Shown: piece by piece, positions 25,432-34,178 of the stretch | Numbering within the stretch: position 1 is the first letter of the stretch | Layout of the letters: each line of letters begins with the position of its first letter | DNA from: Arthrobacter sp. S41 | GTDB lineage: Bacteria > Actinomycetota > Actinomycetes > Actinomycetales > Micrococcaceae | Assembly (NCBI RefSeq): GCF_004320535.1 | Contig: NZ_SIHY01000001.1 | Coordinates: 310,001 to 374,000 of the forward strand | DNA length: 64,000 bases | Direction of reading: 5' to 3' | Position numbers and translations under genes: made by a program | Notes under the pieces: model-generated | Databases searched by the model: none | Seen by the model: the letters and a program-made list of their open reading frames with translations, nothing else | What the model was told of the DNA's origin: nothing

Positions 25432-26459
25432 CTAGGCAGGCAGCCGGAATGTCGGCTCAAATCAGGTGGCTCATCCTGGCAATTATTGCAGTGCTAGCAC
25501 TCGGCTCTGTCACTGTCTATGCGGTGCAAGCCTTCGGTCGGTATCAAGCACGGACGACGGGGGCCTCTGCAGCGCAAGTTACCGACAAATTGGTTGACGG
25601 TAATCGGATAGTCTTTCGCAACACAGCCATGGGTCAAGGATATGGGCAGATCGCCTCGGTCGCTATCGCGGATCCTGCCGGTCCTAGGGAACTGTTCCAG
25701 ACAGTTTGTGATCGGGTTGATGCGACGGCCCAATACATTTCCTGTATGCGCACTCAGCGCGGAATCCCGACAACTTTTGAAACGAGAATCCTCGATGCGC
25801 AAGCCAATAGCATCGATGAATGGCCGTTGTCTGGTGTTCCCAGCCGAACTCGAATTTCCGAGGCAGGCTTGGTAGCAACCACCGCATTTGTCACTGGGCA
25901 TTCCTATGCCACCGACAGTTTCTCTACGGAGACTGTCATTAGATCTGTGCAGGGGCAGGACTTCGGAAACCTTGAGAACTACTCGATTTTTATTGATGGT
26001 CAGGAACTGACTGCCATTGACCGCAATGTCTGGGGCGTAACTTTTGCCACTGAGAACAAGTTCTACGCCACTGTGGCTTCCGCAGGCAAGACATGGATGG
26101 TTGAAGGGAACTTAGAAGAGCGCCGGATGAACTCCATCATCGAGAATGCTGAGTGCCCCTCAGTTGCGCCAGATCAATCCAAGGTGGCTTACAAAAAGCG
26201 CCGGGCCCAGGGTGGACTAGCGCACTGGGATATTGCCGTCCTGGACCTAAAAACGCAGAAAGAGACTCTCCTCCCGCTGGAGCAAGGATTTGATGATCAG
26301 CTGGAATGGCTGGATTCGCAGACACTGCTCTTTGGAATGCCGCGCACCGACAGCGTGGGCGATAGCGATGTCTACAGCATCAAGGCCACCACCAACGCCC
26401 AACCACAACTATTCATCAAAGATGCGTGGTCACCGTCGGTAGTACGTATCGTCAAATAA
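25428..26459 (+). CDS. Membrane-anchored TolB/beta-propeller-like protein
   Basis: 343 residues. An N-terminal transmembrane helix (WLILAIIAVLALGSVTVYAV) is followed by an extracytoplasmic domain. The C-terminal part shows propeller-like repeats (CPSVAPDQSKVAYKKR, HWDIAVLDLKTQKETLLPL, LEWLDSQTLLFGMP, SDVYSIKA), as in TolB/WD40-like PD40 blades. Two possible Cys pairs lie in the domain. It overlaps the MFS gene by 4 nt. No enzymatic residues recognised; likely a binding or scaffold protein. A gap of 60 nt separates its stop from the convergent stop of the large secreted protein, with GCACAC/GTGTGC forming a weak shared hairpin there. Confidence 0.6.
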   Translation: MTRQAAGMSAQIRWLILAIIAVLALGSVTVYAVQAFGRYQARTTGASAAQVTDKLVDGNRIVFRNTAMGQGYGQIASVAIADPAGPRELFQTVCDRVDATAQYISCMRTQRGIPTTFETRILDAQANSIDEWPLSGVPSRTRISEAGLVATTAFVTGHSYATDSFSTETVIRSVQGQDFGNLENYSIFIDGQELTAIDRNVWGVTFATENKFYATVASAGKTWMVEGNLEERRMNSIIENAECPSVAPDQSKVAYKKRRAQGGLAHWDIAVLDLKTQKETLLPLEQGFDDQLEWLDSQTLLFGMPRTDSVGDSDVYSIKATTNAQPQLFIKDAWSPSVVRIVK

Positions 26460-26519
26460 CCGCACACCTTTTTTGACCAAGTGTGCTTGCGGAACTATCT
26501 GCTGGTTGCGAATCAGTGA

Positions 26520-29500
26520 TCAGGGAGTCGGTGCCACCGTCCCTGGCCCTTCACTCGCAGACCCCGTGCTCGGTTCTACACTCGCAACCGTTGTGTCTGG
26601 CTCTTGACTCGTAACCCCAGTGCTTGGTGCTGTCTGACTGGCCGATGATTCAGTAGGAGTGGCCACCGGTTCTGTAGCTACAGGACCAGTGTCGGTTGTT
26701 TGTAAGGATTCAGTGGCTTCGGATTCAGCTGTGCTGGGCGACTGAACTGACGGACTTTGTTCAGGTGTTAGACCGGATGTTGGGTCAGCATCTGAAACTT
26801 CGTAGAGTACGTCCACAAAGTAATTGGTACTGTTCCAAGACCTGCCGGGTTGGCTACTATTCCCATAGCGGAAGACGCCATTTGCCCCTTCGAGTCGCAG
26901 GTCATCATTAGATTTTCCATCCGCGAACTGTGCAGGAGTATGTACGTAACCACCGTTTGGTGCATGGTAGGAAACGGTGAACTCCATGCCTTCCGTGACC
27001 TCCACGGGGGTGCTCAGATAGGCGGTATGCCATCCTTGTTCACTGGTAGATGCAAAGCTGGCCGTAGCCAACTGAGCACCTGGGGAGTCCCACACAGTAC
27101 TGGTGTGCGAACCAATGCCGCCGGGCCCTTGGTAGTAGCGGAGAGCGTGGAGACGTAAGTCTTTTTCCGCCACCATGCGCATACCTAATTCAACCGCCGC
27201 GGTATCTCCAGGATCCAGTACAGTCGGCGTTTCATCCAGCCCTAGGAATGAGACCGTGGGCGTAGCGAGACCCACGGTGGAGAACGTCCATGGAGCAAGA
27301 ACTTCTTGGGTGCTGCCCACACCCAAGAGATTGACTGTATCCACGGTGATCACGCTAGCTTCGGGAAGTGGAGACGAGGGACTGAAAGTCAGTGTCTTAT
27401 TCTCGTTGGAGATCGTGGTGGTGCCGTCAACCGTAGTGGCACCAACTTTCACTTCGATTGTTGCCTCGCTACTGACGGCTTGATTGAAGATCAGCGTGAT
27501 TTCACTGTCTACGGCGACATCACTGGCACCGGCACTCGGTGACCTGTCGGTGAGTTGTAGTGGTTCTGCCGCTGGTTTGAACCGCACGTCCACGAGATAA
27601 CTGGTGGAAACCATGGAAGCAGGGAAACCATCGTTATAACCATAGTGACCGGCGGAGTCGGTAGTCTTCAAAGGACCAACCTGTAACCCACTTCCAAGCA
27701 CGCCCGGTGAAGCGGGGTAGACGCCGTTACTCCGGTAGGCAGCAACATACTCGTTGTTGGGATCCAAGGGTACTGGCGCATCAAAAGCAGCATACTGCCA
27801 TCCGGACACTGGAACATCTGGGAAGACCAACTCGGCAATCACTTCACCGGTGGTGGAGTAGAGCCAACCGTTGTGCGCACCGGTTTCGCCGACGCTACGG
27901 TAGAACTCCAATCCAAGGATTTCTCCAGCAGTGTCCGTGGAGAACCGAGTGCCCAACGTGACAGGCACTCCATCGTTTATTGCAGCCACGGTTGGGGTAT
28001 CGGTATTGCTGAATAAACCACAGGGGCAGGCCGAAGGATCATCAGGTGCCAAGGCTGCGGTGCGGAAAGACCATTCAGCGACGTCGAGTACCGGTGACCC
28101 CGGGGAGCTAATGTGAGCCGGCGTCACGGTGATGATCGAATCTGCGGGCAGTGGCTCGGTAGCGGTGAATGTCAAAGTAGTGCCACCGGGGCTGATTGCG
28201 GTGGTGCCGGCAATCGTGGTCTCACCCGTCGCTACCGAAAGCGTTGCCGAAGCATCGATGGGTTGATTGAAGCTCACAGAAATTTCAGCAGCAGTCCCGA
28301 CCCCTGAAGATTCGGCGGACGGCACCAATCCGGTCACCTGAAGTGGTTGCGCAGGATCTGTAGGAGCAATGGTGGGCCCGGTAGGAGTAGCCGACTCGGT
28401 TGGAATAGCCGACTCCGTAGGCTCGGCAGTTTCCGTTGGAGTGCTCACCGTATAGGCCAAGTCCACGAAGTAGTTACTGTTATTCCATGAACTGACGGGG
28501 ACGCTGCCCGAGCCGTAGGTATAAAGCCCATTCGAACCAGTCAGTGAGAGCTCAGCATTCGACTTTCCATTGGCGAAGTCTGCAGAGGTAAAAACGTAGC
28601 CTCCCGACGGGGCCTGATAGGAAATGGTGAATTCACTGCCTTGCGTTATTGCCACTGGGCTGTCCAGATAGGCGGTTTGCCATCCTTGCTGTGAGGTTTG
28701 TGCAAACGTGGCCGTGGCCAGTTTAGTCCCGGTGGAATCCCAGATGGAACCAGTATGCTCACCGAACCCAGAGGGTCCCTGGTAATAGCGCAGCGCGTGT
28801 ACCTGAATATCTTTTTGCGCACTGAATTTTAGTCCAAGCTCCACGGGAGCGTCATCGGAAGGATCCAGTTGATCCGGCTGCTGATCTTCAAGGAAGGTGG
28901 TCAAGGCTGGGCCTTGCCCCGCCGTCCTAAACGTCCACAAAGGCAATGATGCTTCGCCAGATTCTGTACCCACGATACCGGTGGGCTTGACGCTCACTAC
29001 GGTGGCTTCGGGCAGGTCAGCGTCAGGGGTGAAAATCAGTGTTGTTCCGGATGCGTCCAGGGCGGAGCTACCAGAAATAGTTCCTTGGGAAGTACTGATT
29101 TCCAAGGCACCACCCGGTTCCAATGATTCGCTGAAGGTTGCTGAAATTTCGGTATCAACCGCCACATCATTAGCACCCGTGGCAGGTGTTTGTTCGGTGA
29201 TACTGACAGGGCTACCCGCAGCAGTGAAACTGACATCTACGAGATAGCTTGCTGAGACCATAGATCCAGGGAATTCTTCAGCGTAGCTGTAGTGCCCGGC
29301 ATTGCTCGTAGTATGTAGTGGTCCAACCTGTAACGGTTGACCAAGCCCACCCGGAGTTACTGGATAGATACCATTACTTCGGTAGGCCGCCACATATTCA
29401 GTATTGGCCTGAATGCTGACCGGCGAGTCAAAAGCGGCGTACTGCCAACCGGCGGCCGAGTCATCCGGAAACTGCACCTGGGCAATGGTGTCGCCATTGG

Positions 29501-32402
29501 ACGAATAAAGCCATCCGGTATGTGCTCCAGTTTCTCCGGGGGAGCGATAGAACTTTAAGCCGTTGAGCACGCCATCAGTGTCCGCGGAGAACCGTGTACT
29601 CAGGGTCACCGGCTTCCCGTCATTCACTACAGGTTCTGCGGGGATATCTTGGTCGTTGTACAGGCTGCATGGGCAAGCCGCTGGGTCTGCGGGTATTGGC
29701 AGTACGGTGTTGAAAGTCCACGTATTGCCACGGTTCACCGGATTGCCGGTTAGGTCTGTGGCGCTCAGGGTGACCGTGTAGCTGCCACCGTCACTTAGTG
29801 GTGCCTCCGGCTGGAAGGTGGCCCGCCGAGTGATCGCATCGTAGCTGGTGGTTCCGGAAACGTCCTGTCCGGAAGAATCCTGCACCTTGAAGCTGACCGA
29901 GGATGGATCACTTTGTTTGGACAGCGTGGCGCCTATAGACGTGGCCACAGGGACGCTGTTGGCCGTTGGGATAGGCGACTGCGCATAAGCACTGAGTTCT
30001 ATGGACGCTCCGGTTTCAAAGACCGCATCCACATAATAGTTGCTGCGGTCCCACGCAGTGGTGGGGAATCCCGCAGAACTGTTGTAGAGACCCGCTGAAG
30101 GTGTGCCAAAACCGCCGGCTACCTTCACGGCAGACCAATCAACTCCACGGTAGGCAAAATCTTGGATTGCCACAGCGTAGTGTCCGTTAGGTGCGTAATA
30201 GGAGACGACAAATTCATCACCTGCGTGCGCCTCTACAGGTTCACTGAATAACGCGGTTTGCCAGCCGGTGCTGCTTTCGTTGCTAAAAGTGGTTGTCGCC
30301 AACTCTGTGCCGTTCAGGCTCCACAACGTACCGGTATGATTGCCGGTATTTGCAGCGCTCTTGTAGTACCTGACCGCAGTGATATAGCCCTCGGATGCGG
30401 CAGTAAACCGCAACCCCAGCTCCACCGAGGAATCATCGCCCGAATCCTTAATCTGAGGCTCTTGCTGGCCGAAGGCGCTATAGGGGCCCTTGACCTCAAA
30501 AGGTACGGGGGTTGGCTCTGTTGAGTAGTTTGCAGAATCGTCAACAGCCCGGACGAGCAGATCATTTTCACCGGTTCCGAGTTGAACAGTGTTGATTGAC
30601 CATTGCGTGGTGCCTTCGGCCAGTTGCCAGGAAAGTCCTGAGTCAAAGGAATATTCAACCGCAGAGACCAGGCCTTGCGCGTCACTGGCGGTGCCTTCCA
30701 CACTGACCATTTCGCCAAAGGAAACCGCGCTCGCCGGTGCCGAGGTTACCTGAACCGATGGAGCTTGAAGATCTTTGGGAGCGTCCGGATACTCTAAGTT
30801 GCTCATGAGCGTTGCAGGCAAGGCGTCCATGTCCGCCAGCAGATTCACCTGAGCCTGTTGCATCCGTGGATCTTCAGGCGCGCCATCACCGTCGTGCCAT
30901 TGATCAAGTCCCCAAGTCCATTGCACACTACCGGCGGAGAAGACCGAAGCTCCACTTGATGCCATATATAAAGTGGTGTGGTGCGTGGTTGACCCCGGTG
31001 CGACTTGATTGCCGAAGTCTTGCAAATATTCTGGAATGTCCCCGGTGGTAGTGGACAAATGGATGAGCCCTGGAGGTCTGAAACCGTTGGGCAAGTCTTC
31101 ATTAGATTCATAACCTACGGTATGCGGAGCAAGTTCTGTTTTGCTGCCCGCTGTTTGGCTGTCCAAAGAAGTATCGCGCCAGAGACGCATTTTTCCTTCT
31201 TCCGAGTTCACCGTGACCGGAAGATCTCCACTGTTCACCACGTAGGCTGTGCCAGTAAACCCGTTTTCGGGAAGACCACCACCTTGTTCTTGAGATGCAA
31301 AACGCGGATCACGCCAGGTGCCCGTCCACTGGGAGGAAGGATCAATCTTGGAATTGGACCAGGTTTCCTTGTAGCTAACCAACGTCCGGTAATTATTTCC
31401 ACCGGTGGTAGAAGGCTCATAACGGGTACGCCAGTACACCTCGTTACCGGAGAGGAATTGCAAGTTCACGCCTGCGTCACGGGCGGCTTCTACATTGCTT
31501 CGTTGGGCGCCCGACCAGTATTCGTCATGGCCCACGGAAAGGAAGACATTATGGTTGGTGAGCAGGTCACCGTGCCTGTCGGTGTCAACGCCGGAGAAGT
31601 AGCTGACGTCGTATCCGTTGCGTTCTAGGAAACGGACTAGTGGGTATTCGGCCCCAAAATAGAAATCTCTGGCTTCAACGCCGTCACGCGTCGCGAAAGG
31701 TCTGTTGTAGCTGATCTTAAAGGCGCGGCCGTTGTCTGCTCCGGAATAGAAATCTGAACCACCGTAGAGGTTATATGCGTGCCATGTGGGGTCAGAGGTT
31801 TGGAAGAGTACCTGCGAGGTGCTGGATTCATTGCGCACGATAAAGGTGATGTGGCTTGAACCCCCGGTGTCGGTGCGGGTGAGCTTTGCTAAGTACACAC
31901 CTGATACTGCATCGCTGGGGACCTCCCAGGTTGCCGAGATATCCCATGTGCCGCAGTCGGTCAGTTCGGTGGCGACATCCGTCAAACATTCGGGCTGGAT
32001 CTGCGGAAGCTGTGCGCTAGGTGATATAGAGGTGATTTTTCGTGCGCCGAGCCCGTTATACCAGCCGGTACGGTAAATATCGATGGAATATGCGGAGGCA
32101 TCAGTATCAATCTTAAAATCGATAGGTTCTCCGACATTGACACTGATATCGGCGGCAAATCCTTGGATTGAGTCATCACCGGCCCCGTCGATATCCCATT
32201 CGGTCCATGGAGAACCTGGTTTTGAATTTTCGCAGACAATAGCGTTGTCTTCTGGACCGCACTCTTCGGCGGCTCGTGCCGGTGCGGCTATAAGTAGGGA
32301 GAGTATTAGTCCTGTAAGAGCAGCGAATGCTGTCAAGAATCGAGATTTTTCCGCAGCACGGTGTTCTCTGGCTTCACTACTTGTAAATTGCGCCACGCTC
32401 AT
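26520..32402 (-). CDS. Giant secreted multidomain protein with five DUF4082-like modules
   Basis: 1960 residues. Start ATG 32402 gives a clean signal peptide (FLTAFAALTGLILSLLIAAPARA, then AEECG). The N-terminal 530 residues resemble the N,N-dimethylformamidase-beta-like domain (IDIYRTGWYNGLGARK, SVGHDEYWSGAQR, FLSGNEVYWRTRY). A Big/Ig-like domain follows, then five DUF4082-like beta modules beginning near 30485, 29690, 28910, 28030 and 27265, separated by Big_5/SbsA-like Ig domains. Modules 2 and 4 start with a CPC motif and modules 3 and 5 with FLEDQQ/FLGLDE, so the last four look like a duplicated pair of about 1.65 kb. A Ser/Thr/Pro-rich tail (about 90 residues) ends the protein without LPXTG. 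Probable surface or matrix protein or carbohydrate-binding enzyme. Start preceded by a TTGGGGGA run. Confidence 0.8.
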   Translation of the reverse strand: MSVAQFTSSEAREHRAAEKSRFLTAFAALTGLILSLLIAAPARAAEECGPEDNAIVCENSKPGSPWTEWDIDGAGDDSIQGFAADISVNVGEPIDFKIDTDASAYSIDIYRTGWYNGLGARKITSISPSAQLPQIQPECLTDVATELTDCGTWDISATWEVPSDAVSGVYLAKLTRTDTGGSSHITFIVRNESSTSQVLFQTSDPTWHAYNLYGGSDFYSGADNGRAFKISYNRPFATRDGVEARDFYFGAEYPLVRFLERNGYDVSYFSGVDTDRHGDLLTNHNVFLSVGHDEYWSGAQRSNVEAARDAGVNLQFLSGNEVYWRTRYEPSTTGGNNYRTLVSYKETWSNSKIDPSSQWTGTWRDPRFASQEQGGGLPENGFTGTAYVVNSGDLPVTVNSEEGKMRLWRDTSLDSQTAGSKTELAPHTVGYESNEDLPNGFRPPGLIHLSTTTGDIPEYLQDFGNQVAPGSTTHHTTLYMASSGASVFSAGSVQWTWGLDQWHDGDGAPEDPRMQQAQVNLLADMDALPATLMSNLEYPDAPKDLQAPSVQVTSAPASAVSFGEMVSVEGTASDAQGLVSAVEYSFDSGLSWQLAEGTTQWSINTVQLGTGENDLLVRAVDDSANYSTEPTPVPFEVKGPYSAFGQQEPQIKDSGDDSSVELGLRFTAASEGYITAVRYYKSAANTGNHTGTLWSLNGTELATTTFSNESSTGWQTALFSEPVEAHAGDEFVVSYYAPNGHYAVAIQDFAYRGVDWSAVKVAGGFGTPSAGLYNSSAGFPTTAWDRSNYYVDAVFETGASIELSAYAQSPIPTANSVPVATSIGATLSKQSDPSSVSFKVQDSSGQDVSGTTSYDAITRRATFQPEAPLSDGGSYTVTLSATDLTGNPVNRGNTWTFNTVLPIPADPAACPCSLYNDQDIPAEPVVNDGKPVTLSTRFSADTDGVLNGLKFYRSPGETGAHTGWLYSSNGDTIAQVQFPDDSAAGWQYAAFDSPVSIQANTEYVAAYRSNGIYPVTPGGLGQPLQVGPLHTTSNAGHYSYAEEFPGSMVSASYLVDVSFTAAGSPVSITEQTPATGANDVAVDTEISATFSESLEPGGALEISTSQGTISGSSALDASGTTLIFTPDADLPEATVVSVKPTGIVGTESGEASLPLWTFRTAGQGPALTTFLEDQQPDQLDPSDDAPVELGLKFSAQKDIQVHALRYYQGPSGFGEHTGSIWDSTGTKLATATFAQTSQQGWQTAYLDSPVAITQGSEFTISYQAPSGGYVFTSADFANGKSNAELSLTGSNGLYTYGSGSVPVSSWNNSNYFVDLAYTVSTPTETAEPTESAIPTESATPTGPTIAPTDPAQPLQVTGLVPSAESSGVGTAAEISVSFNQPIDASATLSVATGETTIAGTTAISPGGTTLTFTATEPLPADSIITVTPAHISSPGSPVLDVAEWSFRTAALAPDDPSACPCGLFSNTDTPTVAAINDGVPVTLGTRFSTDTAGEILGLEFYRSVGETGAHNGWLYSTTGEVIAELVFPDVPVSGWQYAAFDAPVPLDPNNEYVAAYRSNGVYPASPGVLGSGLQVGPLKTTDSAGHYGYNDGFPASMVSTSYLVDVRFKPAAEPLQLTDRSPSAGASDVAVDSEITLIFNQAVSSEATIEVKVGATTVDGTTTISNENKTLTFSPSSPLPEASVITVDTVNLLGVGSTQEVLAPWTFSTVGLATPTVSFLGLDETPTVLDPGDTAAVELGMRMVAEKDLRLHALRYYQGPGGIGSHTSTVWDSPGAQLATASFASTSEQGWHTAYLSTPVEVTEGMEFTVSYHAPNGGYVHTPAQFADGKSNDDLRLEGANGVFRYGNSSQPGRSWNSTNYFVDVLYEVSDADPTSGLTPEQSPSVQSPSTAESEATESLQTTDTGPVATEPVATPTESSASQTAPSTGVTSQEPDTTVASVEPSTGSASEGPGTVAPTP

Positions 32403-32417
32403 TACATCCCCCAAGGA
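32403..32417 (-). promoter_or_regulatory. Weak G5 start element before the giant secreted protein
   Basis: On the minus strand TTCCTTGGGGGATGTA precedes ATG 32402. A 4-bp TTCC/GGGA hairpin is possible. The G-run spacing is a few bases longer than in the better copies, so this one could simply serve as a ribosome site. Confidence 0.35.
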
Positions 32418-32634
32418 AGCTCCCGCACAGGGGAGACGTTTTCGAGCATGAACTTAGCTAGGACATACCCGTACCCAGACTATGTAGGTCAACGAGCGGA
32501 AGACAGGGAATAGGTGTAAAACCAGAGTATCTTGGGTGTGCAGTTCTCAAAGTCCGGAGGGGCATCTTGAGGCTCTTGAGGCGAGCAACAGCGGCCTTGA
32601 AAATACGAGCTCAATCAACGTCTAGGACCGCAAT

Positions 32635-33837
32635 TTATCGCGCTCGGCCTACCGGGTAATGCTCCAGCACATAGTCGGCAATGGCCATCGCTGACGTGGC
32701 CGCTGGTGAAGGTGCATTGCGTAGCAAGGTCACAGGGCCAACCTGGTCCACTGCGAAGTCGTCAAGCAGTGAACCGTCTTTGCTCCATGCTTGAGCGCGT
32801 ACGCCTGCTTGACCTTTTGCGACGAGATCTGTTGATGCGAGCTCTGGAAGGTAAGCCTTGGACTGTTTCAGATACAGGGGTTTAACCAACGAGGCACCGA
32901 TTTCGGTGGCACCCATCTTCCAGTATTTTTTGACTAGAGATGATGCGCCTGGCCAACGTAGCGACTCCATAGTGTCTTTGAAAGAAAATGTTTTCCAGTC
33001 GTAGCCTTCCCGAGCCAACGCCGGTACGGCGTTCGGTCCTACATGCACCTTGTCATCCACGCCACGAGTGAAGTGCACACCAAGGAAGGGAAAGCGTGGG
33101 TCGGGGACCGGATAGATCATGCCATTGACCATTGATGCCGAACTTTTGCTCAACACCCAATATTCTCCGCGGAAGGGGAGGATCTTAGGTGAGGGATCAG
33201 CGCCGACCATTCGAGCGATGACATCTGACTGCAATCCAGCACAGACGATCAACTGATCAAAGCGGTAAGTGCTCTCCTTGGTAGAAACTAAACAAATCTG
33301 GTCTGAGACCTTGACTGCAGTGACTTTGGAGTTTAGTAAGATCTGCCCTCCTGCTGCCTCGATCTCTGTCGCCATACTGCGCGTTATGGCACCATAGTCC
33401 ACTGCCGCGGTTTGAGGTGAATGCAGGGCGGCTACTCCGCTGACGTGGGGTTCAATTTGCACTAGTTCATCGCGACTTAGCCGCGCCAAGCCCGGTACCT
33501 GATTCGCTATGGCCCGTTGCTCCATGTCGGCAAGTCGTCCAAGCTGGTCATCTCCCAAAGCGACAACTAGTTTTCCCAACGCCCGGTATGGCAGTGCATG
33601 TTCCTGACAGTATTCGCGGGTTAGTGCTTTGCCACGTGCACACAGCTGAGCTTTGAGTGAACCGGGCTGGTAATAGAGGCCTGCGTGGACCACTCCGGAA
33701 TTTCGGCCAGTTTGATGGCTTGCTAGGAGGCTTTCCTTTTCTAGCACGCTAACCCGGTACCCGGTCTGCAGCGTGATTGCGCGTGCAATGGCTATTCCTA
33801 AAATTCCGCCACCAATGATGCCGATATGTTGTTCCAT
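32635..33837 (-). CDS. lhgO: L-2-hydroxyglutarate oxidase/dehydrogenase (FAD-dependent)
   Basis: 400 residues; DAO-fold flavoenzyme oxidising L-2-hydroxyglutarate to 2-oxoglutarate. FAD dinucleotide site GIIGGGILGIAIA at residues 6-18, then HQTGRNSGVVHAGLYYQPGSLKA, the hallmark of this family. The end, QVGPVTLLRNAPSPAATSAMAIADYV, is also typical. Length is normal. A TTGGGGA run lies just before the ATG. It stands alone between the giant secreted protein (232 nt downstream of its stop) and serA, which is divergent. A link to serA is sensible, since SerA-type enzymes can produce 2-hydroxyglutarate as side product, but this is inference. Confidence 0.88.
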   Translation of the reverse strand: MEQHIGIIGGGILGIAIARAITLQTGYRVSVLEKESLLASHQTGRNSGVVHAGLYYQPGSLKAQLCARGKALTREYCQEHALPYRALGKLVVALGDDQLGRLADMEQRAIANQVPGLARLSRDELVQIEPHVSGVAALHSPQTAAVDYGAITRSMATEIEAAGGQILLNSKVTAVKVSDQICLVSTKESTYRFDQLIVCAGLQSDVIARMVGADPSPKILPFRGEYWVLSKSSASMVNGMIYPVPDPRFPFLGVHFTRGVDDKVHVGPNAVPALAREGYDWKTFSFKDTMESLRWPGASSLVKKYWKMGATEIGASLVKPLYLKQSKAYLPELASTDLVAKGQAGVRAQAWSKDGSLLDDFAVDQVGPVTLLRNAPSPAATSAMAIADYVLEHYPVGRAR

Positions 33838-34178
33838 GAATCCCCAATTAGAACTTCAAGCTAACGTCCCGCGTACTCGCGTTGGCTTCAAGAGCGATCG
33901 TACCGGCCATACGAGACGAGGTCTATGGGGTGGGCGTACATGAGAAGGAACCTCAGTCAGGGCAGCCCTAAATGCTGACGGAGCTAATGGTTACGCAAGG
34001 CCTGTCACATTTTATGTAATAAGTGAAAGTTTTCACAAAGTAGGGTTTTCTCTGCGTAACATGCGTGATTTCGCACCAAAACGCGGGATACATAGGGTTA
34101 CGCTTGATTCGAAGGTAGTCGTTAGAAGCTACCGTCTTGCAAGCATCAGCCCAATGAAATCGCAAAGGTGCCACACCC
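33838..34178. promoter_or_regulatory. Divergent promoter region between lhgO and serA
   Basis: 341 nt without a gene. It holds a 14-nt inverted repeat GTGAAA-GT-TTTCAC at 34023-34036 in an AT-rich stretch, a reasonable operator candidate for serA or lhgO. No clear -35/-10 pair could be chosen. Confidence 0.4.

Noticed and set aside
26461-26490. GCACAC/GTGTGC hairpin between convergent genes as a terminator
   Set aside because: Only six base pairs around a 13-nt loop and no terminal T run; too weak to annotate.
29036-31628. Several plus-strand frames opposite the giant secreted protein
   Set aside because: Shadows of the long minus-strand gene, which has a signal peptide and recognisable domains throughout.
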